A DNA stretch of 64,000 nt, taken from the NCBI GenBank assembly GCA_016584305.1, contig JACEEZ010019081.1, positions 282,501 to 346,500 of the forward strand, read 5' to 3'. Origin of the DNA: Chionoecetes opilio (Eukaryota > Arthropoda > Malacostraca > Decapoda > Majidae). Below the pieces are notes generated by a model. The model searched no databases, was not told the DNA's origin, and worked only from the letters and a program-made list of their open reading frames with translations. This document shows, piece after piece, positions 19,586-30,541 of the stretch (position 1 is the first letter of the stretch; every line of letters starts with the position of its first letter). A program made the translations under genes and the position numbers.

Positions 19586-22500
19586 ATGGAGGAATTAAGA
19601 GGAGAATGGGATGGTGCCACCAGCTTTGCCCCGGGAGCAGTGAGTGAGCGGTGGTGGAGCAGCATCAGCCAGCAGTACACAGCGGAGGGTCGGGTGTACC
19701 ACGGCCCTAACTACCTGGCTCAGCTTTTCTCTCTGTATCATCAGCACCAGGACAAGCTGGCCAACCCTCAGGCTGTGGCTCTTGCCATCTTCTTCCACAA
19801 GTATGTCAATATTTTTGTCAGAGTTGTATTACATCCATACTCCAACATTATCAAAATAATACATGCGTAGTTCCTTTTGTTATTGGTGTTCGCTGCTATA
19901 ACATATTGTAGCTATATAGAATGAATGACTTAGAAATATGCTTTGAATTTCAACGAGTGTGATGCGATAAGAATAAACGTTGTAACATTTTTTTGTGGAC
20001 AAGATATTTTGTGGAAGACTTTTTTCCGTGAGGGCAACAAAATGTTATGATGATGACAGTAAAGATTAGAGAAGAAGATTTTTCTTGTTTATTTTTGTCA
20101 TAGCTCGGAAACTTGTTGGATATTCCATGAAATTTTTGTTTATCTGACAAGAAGAGCTCAGATTAATAACCATACATGCTCTAGATTTGGTACATTGTAT
20201 CAAAGCAAATACGTCACCTTTCACACCACTGCAAGGTGATAATGATGTGATTCTTAACCCCTTCACGCCCAGATCTTTCCTTTGCTATAAAAAATTGTAT
20301 GTTGTCGAGAAATAAAATTACGAAAAGTAACTTAATATGCCAATTTAGGTAGTGGACAAGGATACTAAACAGGTCATATCTATAAAATATTACTTATAGT
20401 CACTTAAAATTGTCTAATGGTACCCTAATTACAATGGAAATTACGTTCTGGTTCTCAAGGGGTTAAGAACACATCCGTACCTGAATATGGAGGAGTGCAG
20501 GACGTTCATACAATTATTGCATATTACGAATATGTTATCATTTACATTAGAGTAATGGCTAAGGGGGCCTCCCAACCCTCCCTTGATTTTTTATTGTGGT
20601 GAAAAAATATAGATCCTGAGAATCATTTAGGAAACTCCCTCCATTGTGGATCCAGTCCTGGGAGCATTTTCAAATACCCCCCCTCCCCCTCCCCTGTAGC
20701 TACGCCACTGGTGAAATAGATAAGTTAAGAGTTAACAAGCAAGATGATGATTTATCTACCAAATAAAGGGAACAAAAGAAAGTGACCTACACAGCAATCC
20801 AAAGCAGCATCAGAGTTCTTAATAATATTAATGACGTTCTTCGGTGCACTCTCATGGGATGTGTGGTGTTTGTGGTGACATGGGACTCCTTAATGAATCC
20901 TTGGCACTTGTGGCAGATCTGCTAAGTTAGGACTATTTTCAGCACCTCCTAAACCTTTATCTCCACTAGGCTTTGCATTTTACTACAAATGATTAATGAT
21001 TAATGGAATACATACATATATTGCTAGATGCCTTGCTGCCTTCAAAAGGGATGGTGACAATGATTGTTGATTTGTCATTTTGATAAACTTTACATAGTCC
21101 CTTTTCCTCAGGTTGGAGTACAATCCTCGCAGCTGTGATTCCGAACTCAAAAATGTAGAGAAGTTTGATGAGTTTGTCTCAGAAGCTGGGGAGGGTCAAC
21201 AGGTATGTATGTAGCTTTGTGATCATTTATAGCCTAGGTAGTTGATTTGAATGTCTTATGGTATTTGAAATACTCTTAACAGGTAAGTACTGAGGTTACA
21301 TCATATAAGAGGCTGAATTTAATAGCTACCTAAGCTAACCTCCTACAACATTCGTCTTGGAAGACTCATGAGTATTTTTCATGGTATTTCTTAGGGGAAA
21401 AAGTGAGTCTTATAAGCCGTAAAATACGGTAATTGTTACATAAGAGGATCCATCTTTTGTTCTGTGATAACATTTCTCAGCATTTTGTCCTCATGGGGAT
21501 GGCCACAACACAATGGTTTCTATTTGCTACCGTGTCCCTATATGTCATCCCTGCACTCCAGTCACCCTCCACCAGGGTGCCCCTTCACCCTCCACTTGGT
21601 GCTTTGCTGTTACGTCCATCATGGTCACATGGAGACACTTGGTTGCTATTATGTTGCTCACAGTAAGATTCAAATGATAGAGTTTGTTGACACAACCAGT
21701 ACATGAGATGGAGTGGCCTACATGATGATGAAACAATCCTAAAAGCAAAGCAGTGGCTGAGTGGCTAGCACCTGGAAGTGGTGAGCTTGTCCATTCGAGT
21801 CCCGCTAGGAGCATACTCTTCTTACCATCGCTGAGTGGCCAAAGACTACCCATATGCTGCCCGTCAACTCTGTTTTCGATAGTGAATGTGTGGTGCCAAG
21901 GTTTTGTGGGTTGTTCCTGGTGCCTTTGTTATTTGAATGAAATTAATTTGGTTAGGATTTTTCCTTGATTTAAACTTGGAATTGAGAATTGAAACTTGTC
22001 TTATGACTTCACTATTTGATTATAGTACGAACACTTCTCGTTGCGGAGAGTACTGAAACGGGGAATGAACTTAAGGGAAAGGGGTAGGGGTAGGGGTTAA
22101 GGGGAAAGGGTATGAGTTAAGGGGTAAGGGGAAGTGCTGCCACCAGCTCAGGCAAGTAGGTCTATGGTTTTACTTCCTGGGCACGTTTGAAAAGATATAT
22201 ATTAGATTTATCTTGGTAGTCGTGGTTGATACTTAGAATTACACCGAGTAAGGCTGACTCTTTTTGGAAGTGTGGGGAAGTATTATCCTAACACGCGGAA
22301 TAGTCACCTGGGGTTTTTGCAATAAACACAAGAACTATATTTGAAACATCATCCTATTTATTCACCATGAAACATTATTTCTGTTTGAGATCTTAGACAC
22401 ATACATAAACTCTAATCTGGAACGGGCAAGCTCTTTAGAGCATAACCTCCCTCACAGAATCATTCTTAGAACTACCACCTATGTCAGTATCAACTGAGCA

Positions 22501-25071
22501 CTATAGGTATACATGGAATATATATATAGGAGAGAAAATGTGAGAGTAATGAGGTGGTGTGGGATTCACTGTACCATGTGGCCTGGTTTTTAGGTCTTAC
22601 CTGTAGTGAAGTGAATGAGAGACTCCGTTAATAACACTTATAAGGATGGGGCAGGCCTCCTATGCGTTAGTGAACTGAACAACTGTACCTATATATGAGA
22701 AAATAGATAGATATATCATAACAAGGGGGGGGGGGGGGGGGGGAAATAGGAGCGAGTTACTTAGGTCTTACCTGTAGTGAAGTGAATGTGACTCGTACCC
22801 GGAATGTCGGGGGGGGGGGAGGGAGTGAGGGAAGGGAGGAAGATAGAAGTGAGAATGAAAGAAGGAAGATAAATTTCACGAGAAACTAACAGATTGAATT
22901 GCTTACGGGCATAACCCGGGAATTGTATGATAAGAATTCCCATCCTATCTCTTCCGAATAACGGGCATTACAAATGCATCAGAGGACACTTGGAGGCGGC
23001 ATGAGTCTCTAATCATCACAGGCGTCACTCTAAAAGTCCTGCCTGTCCCATCTAAGGCGAGGGGTAACATCACATCACAGCCCTAATATGAAAACCTACA
23101 AGGCTTATCATCATCATCATCATCAAAGCCTATACAAGAATAAAAGCCTACAAGCATCTTAAGACTCAAATGTACAATGTTAATCGTGCAGTGTCAGATT
23201 GGTTTTAATGATCTGGAAAGTTTGCTCAGTGATTTCAGTGACACCGTTATTGCTAAACTCTCCTGTACCAGTGATGTACTACAAGGTAGAAGTACAGTCA
23301 GCTGCTGAAGTGAGCCCTCATGGGAAAATTAGAGCCTATGGGAGGCCTCAACTTTGCATCTAAGATGCAGTGAGATTTTTTAGCCTTTCTTTCTTTTTTA
23401 AAAGTTTCATGTATCTTGGGAAAATAATCACAACTTTGCTGTTGGGGCTCAATTGAGGGAAAAAAAATAAATTCACGGTGTAATTTTAGTAGAATTCATT
23501 AAATGTAAAGGGTTGATCTATCACCATCTATATGATTTATTCTTCATACTTTACATAATTATCTATTATATAAATTTTAGATTCACTGCAAATATCAAGG
23601 TTACATCTTTTATCACAGACTTTGGAGTGAATGAAGCTAAAGTAAGAGTAATTCTACTTAAATGCCCAAAATATGTCACACTATTATTAATTTCATTTTC
23701 TGCACATTTTAGTAAGATATCAATATATATTTAGAAAAATGACTCGGTTAATTCGTCATCTCATAATTCATCCTTATCTACATATCAGGAATTCTTAAGA
23801 GTGCATAAGAAGTGGGTGTTGAGAAAGCCGTGCATTACTGATTTGCTTTCATTGACCATGATGAAACTAACCAGAAGTATATTTTTTGTTTTTTAGCTAC
23901 ATAGAACTTAGAAAACTTAGGTTAAGAAAACTTAGCAGCTACTGCTCACTTTATTGAGAAAACTTTCATTAGCAGTGGTGGGCGCCGTTAATCAAAAAGT
24001 TAACTTCGTTAACCATTAATCCGTTATCCAAAAAATGAACTTCGATAACCGTTAATCAGTTAATTCTTTAAAAATGTAACGAAAGTTATCGATAAACCGT
24101 TAAGGTTAATTTTTATTCTAGAAAAAGAAAAAAAATCCGTTTTTGCTCTAAAACCACCTTTGAAAAGTGCCAAAACTATAAAATCAGCCTTTATGGGGTT
24201 TTTTAAGAGCTTTAGAACCCAAAAACTAGTTTTTTTTTTGCTTTAGGTTAAAAAAGGCAGATTTTATAGTTTTAACTTTAAAAAAAAAACTAAAAAAGGC
24301 TGATTTCGTACAATCCTTGTGATTTCGTACACTGACGCGTACAATATTAAATATGCTAAGACTACATCCGTTTTGAAAATCTGAAAATAATATAAACTTT
24401 TAAACGTTTACGGTTTTTATGAAATTTTTGGGTTAGCGGACTTGAGTTAACGGAAGTTAATTACTCCGATAATGATTTCCAAAGTTAACTTAAAAGTTAA
24501 ATCGTTAATGAAAATGTTAACTTCGTTAATTAACGATTAGCGGTTTGGTGCCCACCTTTGTTCATTAGTGAGTATGTACTTGTGCCCCAGGACTCTGCAG
24601 TGGCAAGCGCAGTGCGGGCCTTGCTGGAGGCATCGGTGAACAACTTAACGGAGGCCCACATGGTTGAAGGTGGAGCAGGGACGGAGGACCTACACTACTT
24701 CCTAGACTTCACAACCGGGGTGCTGGGCTGCCCTTCTCAGGAATACCAGCAGTACACCACCAAGATCCAGGCAGAGTATGTGCACCTTCCCACGGCATCC
24801 TACAACCAACTCAGACTGAAGGTGAGAAGTGTGAGCCATTTCCTTGAGCCTGTTCTTTATTCACTGCTATCACATCCAGTCTCTATCATCATCTAATCTC
24901 TGCTGTCATGATGGAAATGCAGTGGAATGACGATGAATTTTATTGTGGTTGCAGATGTTGAAGAACTTGGTGCTGATGCCCAACATCTATGCCACTCCGG
25001 AGTTCCAGAAAGAACGGGAGAAAGCAGCACGAGAGAACCTGCAGTGGGAGATAGAGAGTCTGCAGGGATAG
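19586..25071 (+). CDS. HD-domain family protein with degenerate metal-binding site (217 aa)
   Basis: Exons 19586-19800, 21112-21202, 24591-24821 and 24955-25071 have GT/AG borders and sum to 654 nt, 217 residues plus TAG. It matches the small HD-superfamily 'predicted metal-dependent phosphohydrolase' group (~210 residues, no established substrate), sometimes mislabelled NMDAR2C subunit. Supporting motifs: RVYHGPNYLAQL (res. 36-47), AIFFHKLEYNPRS (67-79), FLDFTTGVLGCP (139-150), KIQAEYVHLP and PNIYATPEFQKEREKAAREN near the end. Odd: the usual HD doublet is His71-Lys72, and the later D-x-D pair is Asp141-x-Thr143; His39 and His125 remain. Loss of these ligands argues against normal metal catalysis. 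The start ATG is in CATGGAGG context, 24 bp after a LINE tail, so transcription must begin within or upstream of that repeat. An upstream 5'UTR exon cannot be excluded. Confidence 0.83.
20254..20466 (-). mobile_element. TTAA-bounded MITE, copy 4 of 6 (inverted)
   Basis: Reads TTAACCCCTTCACGCCCAGA at the left and TTCTCAAGGGGTTAA at the right, the reverse complement of copies 1-3. It lies in intron 1 of the HD-family gene. Confidence 0.85.
21751..21900 (+). mobile_element. SINE family A, 5' part with tRNA-like head
   Basis: Begins CAGTGGCTGAGTGGCTAGCA (A-box-like), with ATTCGAGTCCCGCTAGG (B-box-like), then TCGCTGAGTGGCCAAAGAC as in the SINE at 51243 (TCGTCGAGTGGGAAAAGAT). Similarity fades around 21885, so it is 3' truncated. 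Intron 2 of the HD-family gene. Confidence 0.7.
22725..22743 (+). repeat. G-run
   Basis: About 19 consecutive G; a second shorter run lies at about 22810. Both are in intron 2 of the HD-family gene. Nearby, TTAGGTCTTACCTGTAGTGA occurs twice (from about 22590 and 22758). Confidence 0.95.
22968..23115 (+). mobile_element. SINE family A, internal fragment
   Basis: AGAGGACACTTGGAGGCGGC, ATGAGTCTCTAATCA, CACAGGCGTCACTCTAAAAG, CCTGCCTG and AAGGCGAGGGG match the body of the SINE at 51243 and 8830; it ends in an (ATC)n tract instead of poly(A). Confidence 0.7.
23973..24560. mobile_element. Non-autonomous hAT element with exact 8-bp target duplication
   Basis: Begins CAGTGGTGGGCGCCGTTAAT and ends GGTTTGGTGCCCACCTTTG; the ends form an imperfect inverted repeat (GGTGGGCGCC / GGTGCCCACC). 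It is flanked by TTCATTAG at 23965-23972 and 24561-24568. The CAGTGGTGGGC end and 8-bp duplication are hAT hallmarks. The 588-bp interior is AT-rich and full of GTTAAC-type motifs, without a transposase. Its right end lies 30 bp before the exon at 24591. Confidence 0.9.
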
Positions 25072-25861
25072 ACTGTCAGGTAAAGTAGTGTTCATGGCTA
25101 CGCTTTGTTAATTCTTTGATAGTAGTATCAGTTGTAGAGGTGCGAGAACATTCCATTTTTTATATTGAATGGCAGAACCGTGTGGCAACTTTGATTATTT
25201 TAAACTAGTATGACCAAAGAAACTTTCCTCTAAATATCTTTTTTATATCTATTTATTAAGCATTTTCAGTGGATGGAATATTTTAAAAGTTTGCAATGAA
25301 GATCAACAAGAACAACAAAAAAGTATCATATGGCAAGTCTATCAGCATTCAAAGTCCAACTGCCAATCCACATTATGATTTGCAGTATAAAATGTATTTA
25401 TGATTGATTTGAAAACTGCCTCTTGTGTATTTGTACCTCATAGTGTTTGTGTGTTAGATAGACGAGAGTTGTGACTTGGTGTAGCAGTAGACACATACTT
25501 GTCTTTGTGAAGTGTGCATTATGAAAGTTTATTTTATTTTTTCCCCATCTGTTCTTTATTTTCATGTGAGCACACGCTGATCTTCATTTTCACAGCAGTT
25601 AATCCCGCTAATGCAGCCCCAACAATGACGAGTGTACTGAAGGGTTTGGTTTGAAGGCCTGTTTTGCAGTCCAGGTGAGATACCATATACATAGCACCAA
25701 TGTATTTATTTTAATTTGAAAAAAAGCGGCATCCCACCTAGGATAATGGCGAGACTAAATTTGATTACTATTATATCATAAGATTTCAAAGGGTGATGGG
25801 GTATTGAATTTGAGAGCTCAGGCATATTTGAGCCGTCCCGCATCAGTATATGGTGGCTATA

Positions 25862-26043
25862 CTGGCCAGGCCAAAACAGAGATACTTATGTATGCTATAT
25901 GTATAGCACTCTATTGAGATCTTAACTTTCACATGGGAGTGGGCGAGTGTCCCTTCAAACAGTGTTCGAAGGGACACTCATCCACTCCCACGCGAAATTT
26001 AAGAGTCAATAGAGTGCTACATAGTTATCTCGGTTTTGGCCGG
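25862..26043. mobile_element. Palindromic MITE, ~180 bp
   Basis: GGCCAAAACAGAGATA ... TAGCACTCTATTGAGATCTT ... GAGTGTCCCTTC pairs with GAAGGGACACTC ... AAGAGTCAATAGAGTGCTA ... TATCTCGGTTTTGGCC around an 11-bp loop near 25960. No ORF; superfamily unknown. Confidence 0.8.
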
Positions 26044-27233
26044 GGTGGCGCAAGGGACGCCTCATTTAATGAATGCTTTTGACATGCAGCTAGCTATTTA
26101 GTAACTTTATGCATTGCCTGCTCACCAGCCGACCTACAAAAATAGGTCTTTAAAACCGTAAAATGCAGTTAGGTTTCATCTTTTGAGACTTACTATTGAA
26201 TGTGAAAATGTAGATCAGTGTACACTTGAGGTTCCATATCGTGACAGGTTGTTTAACCACCTCGCACATACACCATGAAACCGGATCAGTCATGGGACCC
26301 TCTTGGTCATATTTGTTTTAAACCTTTTAGTAGTGAAAGCCTGGATTCTTTCTGTGGCATGTCACTTTACAGTGGGGCAATCCTTGGTCACCAGTGTAAG
26401 TAGGCCTTAACCTGACAACTGGGGCATCCCTCAGCATAATGCGCCACCAGTATAATTTATTGGTAATAAGACTTTGCTGTAAGCATTTTGGTCTTACCAT
26501 AACTTTTGATCACCGTTAGTCTGTTCCTGTACTTTAATTTTACACCAGATGGTTTGAGGCCTAATATTGTGGTCCTTAAATGATTAAAATTCACAATCAA
26601 GGTGGAAAAAAAGTCTTTGCCTAGCATCCACTAGTAGAAGATGAGATTTGAGCAGAGTCCGTGTTGTCTTAGCTTCATGTCTATCTTGGTCCGATTTAAA
26701 CTCCTTGATGTGCTTTGCTTGGCACACATCCAAGTCTTTGCAGATATCCATAGTGTGTTCTCAGAAGTGTTCTTCCTAGTACAGGTGCTGCACATGTAGG
26801 AATATGGCCCCAGGTTATTACTGGCCACGAGGCTGGCCAACTCGGGTGTTCCATGGACCCATGTATTTGTGCCACCATCAGGTTAGTGGCTAAGCCTTAA
26901 TTGTAATTTCCACCCCTCATCCACTTCCCATCTTGTTACTGGATGGATTCACAGACTTATTAGGCAACAATATCTTCAAGGGTCTTGGTAGAATATTTAC
27001 ATGAAAACAATAATGCCGTCTTTTTTTCTTATTATGGCACCTAAATTTTTGTTGTGGTGGAATAGCCTTGCATTACCTACACACATATGTATAACTTACC
27101 CATATCTCAAAAACTTATCTTGAAGTGTTCATAATTTTATAGAGATCGTATCGCATCGTAACCACGTGAATTCACATCCTCAAGATGCATAGTTTTAGTA
27201 CTTCTGAGTATTATAGACATACACAGGTTGAAG

Positions 27234-27680
27234 TTCCCAAACTCGGCAACCTCGGGACCAGCGCCGAGCCGAGTAATGGAATTTTCCGACTTTTAGAACG
27301 TAGATATATTAAGGGGAAAAAAAGCATCCAACTTCTTCAGAAGGTCAATTTTCTCAGAAATAGTTAACACATTGTTCTTCCTTTTCTTTTCACTTCCACC
27401 AGTAGGTGTTCCTGGACGTTTGGGAGCCATAATACCAATAACAGACCTGTAAAAGTACACAAAATAACTGTACACACTCTAGTCACAACACCACTGAACA
27501 ATAACAACAAACAAATCGGCGGGAGAAACCAAGCGGCCTAGTGTGGTGGCACCTAGTGGCCGACCCGGCAACTATGCGCCATGTTTTGGGTGTTCTGCCG
27601 TGTTTTGGAAAATGCGGAACCATAGCCGAGTTTTGGGTGTTGCCGAGTCTTGGGATGCCGAGTTTGGGAACTTCAACCTG
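27234..27680 (-). mobile_element. Pogo/Tigger-like element with transposase remnant
   Basis: Ends CAGGTTGAAGTTCCCAAACT and AGTTTGGGAACTTCAACCTG are inverted repeats; the right flank is TA and the left flank CA, fitting a mutated TA duplication. Its minus-strand interior encodes the start of a pogo/CENP-B-type DNA-binding domain (27293-27430). Confidence 0.85.
27293..27430 (-). pseudogene. Pogo/Tigger transposase N-terminus (CENPB-type HTH), truncated
   Basis: ATG at 27430 opens a 45-codon frame MAPKRPGTPTGG ... KRKNNVLTISEKIDLLKKLD, the basic start plus first helices of the CENP-B N-terminal helix-turn-helix used by Tigger/jerky-like transposases. The frame ends in a TAG soon after; the rest of the transposase is deleted. 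Confidence 0.75.
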
Positions 27681-28738
27681 TAGTTCTAAAATGTAGCATT
27701 ATGTATTGACACTTTAGAAAGTCTGTTAGTGCTGTTAGTTAAGGTTGGTGAAGTAGTTCTTACCTCCTCTTTTTACCATGCTACACTGATGTCTTCATGT
27801 TTTAAATCTGTTGTACGTAAGAGTTCATAGTGACCAGTAGAATCTCGGAAACCAGTTAGGCTACTTGTGTGATTTGGATGTTTGTATCTGACTGGAGTCA
27901 TAAGAGTTATCCACTTCATAATATAGTGTGGTGGTTTGACGTAGGTCTATTATTCAACTACTGGTACAATTCTATATTTGTCTATATTCAAAATATCAAC
28001 CCAATTATCATTCAACAGCATTCAGATTTAGCTTGTTTAGGCTGGAATATCAATTATTGGTCGCTATAACCCTCGTCCCCTATCTGATCCAACCAGAATC
28101 ACCATCTGGTCAAGATTCATGGGCATTACAACAGAGCCTAAATGCTTAGTGCAGAGGGGCATTTAAATTTCTTTTTAAAGTGTAAAGAAAAACCTCTTCA
28201 AAGTTTGTGAAAGTTTAAAGATAAGCTTTTCCAAGTCATTTGAGTGTAAAAAATGCAAACAATCTCAGTGTTAAGCTTCTGTACACTTGACATTGTTATG
28301 AATGAATTATGTAGACGTCACTGCTGACCAGGTGCTCGGTTACTGTAGGATTAATTATGTTGCTGTGATATAATAAATGTTTGTGTGGTGGAGCACATTA
28401 AGTAGGATTTGTCAGTTACTGGGATGCAGCTGTTTGCGTGATTGCCTACTTTCTTAAACACTTAGATATAAGTCACAAGGATTGCTGTTGTCTTTCATGA
28501 CAAGACAGACTGTTTTCAGTGCCTGGTCCCTTTTATGATATGAATCTTGCATGTAGCCAAGGGACCAACCCAGTGTTATCAGAGTGAGATTAATCATCAA
28601 AGTATGTACAGCTGTCATATGACACGTTTCTTATCGTGTACTTTCAACTTAAACATCTTCCACTTCATTGTATCACTATCAAAAAGCTAATGGAAGTAAC
28701 CTCAGCTTATTAGTTATTGAATTATTCATAATTTAATT

Positions 28739-30541
28739 CCCCCCGTTTCCAGGCACGCTGTCGCCATGGGGAGGCTAAAGGCCCGGGGAGAGGCCTCCTA
28801 GTCGCTGCCGTGGCTTTGTGCTTGTCCTCAATTTGACTAATTTTGCCTGGCCTTTCCAGTCAGGTTTTTTCCCCTCTTTCACTATCATTTTCCTCTTCTG
28901 CCTCCTACTATCCTCTATTTTGCATAAGGTGGGAGAGCCGCGCTGAAGGGATATGAGAGATATGATATGAAGGGTCTGGTTTCGTGCCTGGCATAAACGG
29001 CTTCAACGTGCCATGAGCACGGTATACCCTCGGTACCAATTTGCCCTTGCCCCTCCTGGGGATTTTGATGGGTCAACCGATTATCCTCCTCCTTTACCTC
29101 ATGGCTCACTATGGCCAATGATGATCTTCAACTGATTCTTAATAGATAGGTAGGCAAGGAAGTAGAGGGAACTTGTCTTGAGGTTGAGCGAGGAACTGCT
29201 CAAGTCATCCACATGGTCTCACGAGGGGAGTCAGGAGGTGAGGCCTGGAGGGCTACAGGTCTTATTGGTAGATGTTAAAAGTGGGGTGTGGGAAACTGAG
29301 GAGGATAAATTGGTAATGTACAGTTTTGATGGGAGATACAGGTGGTTAGAGGGGAAGTTATGGTGGGGAGAGCAGGAAAAGTGGGCTGGAAAATAAGCTG
29401 GGAGAAGGGGGTAGGGAAAAACCTTGGCAGCGAACTTCTTGATAAGCTTCTCTCAGTTAAGCAATATCTAAATCTGAGGGCTGCCACTTCTGATATGAAG
29501 CGGTAAACAGGGCATTCTCTGTATAAAGAAATTGGGATCTACCACAGTTTGCACAGGTGCAGGGCATGTGGAACGGGCATGGCCAGAGTGAGTGCAAAAG
29601 GTGCAGCAGACTCGGGATGGGCAGTACAGGGTGGCCAAAATGGCAGCAGTTCTGACACTGGTGGGAAGGAGGGAGGTATGGGTTAACGGAGCAGTGCTTC
29701 TTGGCGACATAACTCACGAGGGAGATCTTGTCTCTTGATGTGCGGCGGCCTTGGAGGGAATGGTAAAGCACGAAACAGCAACAGCGTCGTTGTCATCAGC
29801 CAAAAGGGCGAGGAAGTTTTCCGTGCAATTATTCCATTCAGTTATTGATGGGGGAAGCGTGCGGGGAGATAGAAACAGTTACGGTGCAAGAGTTGAGAAT
29901 GGGGTCGGTCATTGCATTGAAGTTGTTCCCTTGGACCCAGGATTACCTGAGGTCTCTGTGTGTCTTGTCTGGGTATGGCCATCAGTATTCTGAACTTAAG
30001 TCGGAACGGAAGCAGGGTCAGTAAACTAGGAAGATCCAGGGGGTCATTTGGTAATGGGGTTGGGCCCAAAGCCCCTGTAGAAATAGGAATGTCTTCATTG
30101 GCCATGGTGAGCCATGAGATAAAACGGGGAGATATCATCAGGTCACCCACCCCTCAAGACCCCCAGGAGGTAAAGATGGGGGTCTTGATGGGGGTCTCAA
30201 GGCACTATGGCCTTGGTGCTCATCACCATCGCATTAGTACTTGAGCCTTGCCTCCCTAGGAGGGGCAAGGACAAAATAGTGCTAAGGGTATACCGTGCCT
30301 GTGCCACGATGAGGCCGTTTACGACCTGCACGAAGACAACGTTGTATCCTTTCGTGCTCTCACACCTTATGAGAAACTGAGGATAGAAGCAGACAGAAGG
30401 AGTGATAGGAGGAAAAAAAACTGGAGGCCAGGCAAACCGAGGCCAAAAGCCCGAATTCAAGGCAGCAACCAGGAGGCCTCTCCTCGGACCACTGTCTTCA
30501 GGCCCAAAGCCCCCCCATGGTGACGTCCGGCCTGGAAACGG
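28739..30541. mobile_element. Inverted pair of degenerate LINE ORF1-type fragments
   Basis: The ends mirror each other: CCCCGTTTCCAGGC and GGAGAGGCCTCCTAG at 28740-28800 versus CTAGGAGGC-like and GCCTGGAAACGGGGG at about 30470-30541. A second mirrored block pairs CACGGTATACCCTCGGTACC and CCTCATGGCTCACTATGGCC (28980-29120, plus strand) with the complement at about 30090-30320. The minus strand at 29457-29771 reads HQCQNCCHFGH ... PCTCANCGRSQF, a decayed zinc-knuckle (gag-like) region as in LINE ORF1. So two copies of one retroelement 5' region lie head to head. No intact frame. Confidence 0.6.

Noticed and set aside
27234..27680. A spliced gene from the MAPKRP... frame
   Set aside because: It sits between pogo-type inverted ends and stops after about 45 codons; a transposase remnant explains it fully.
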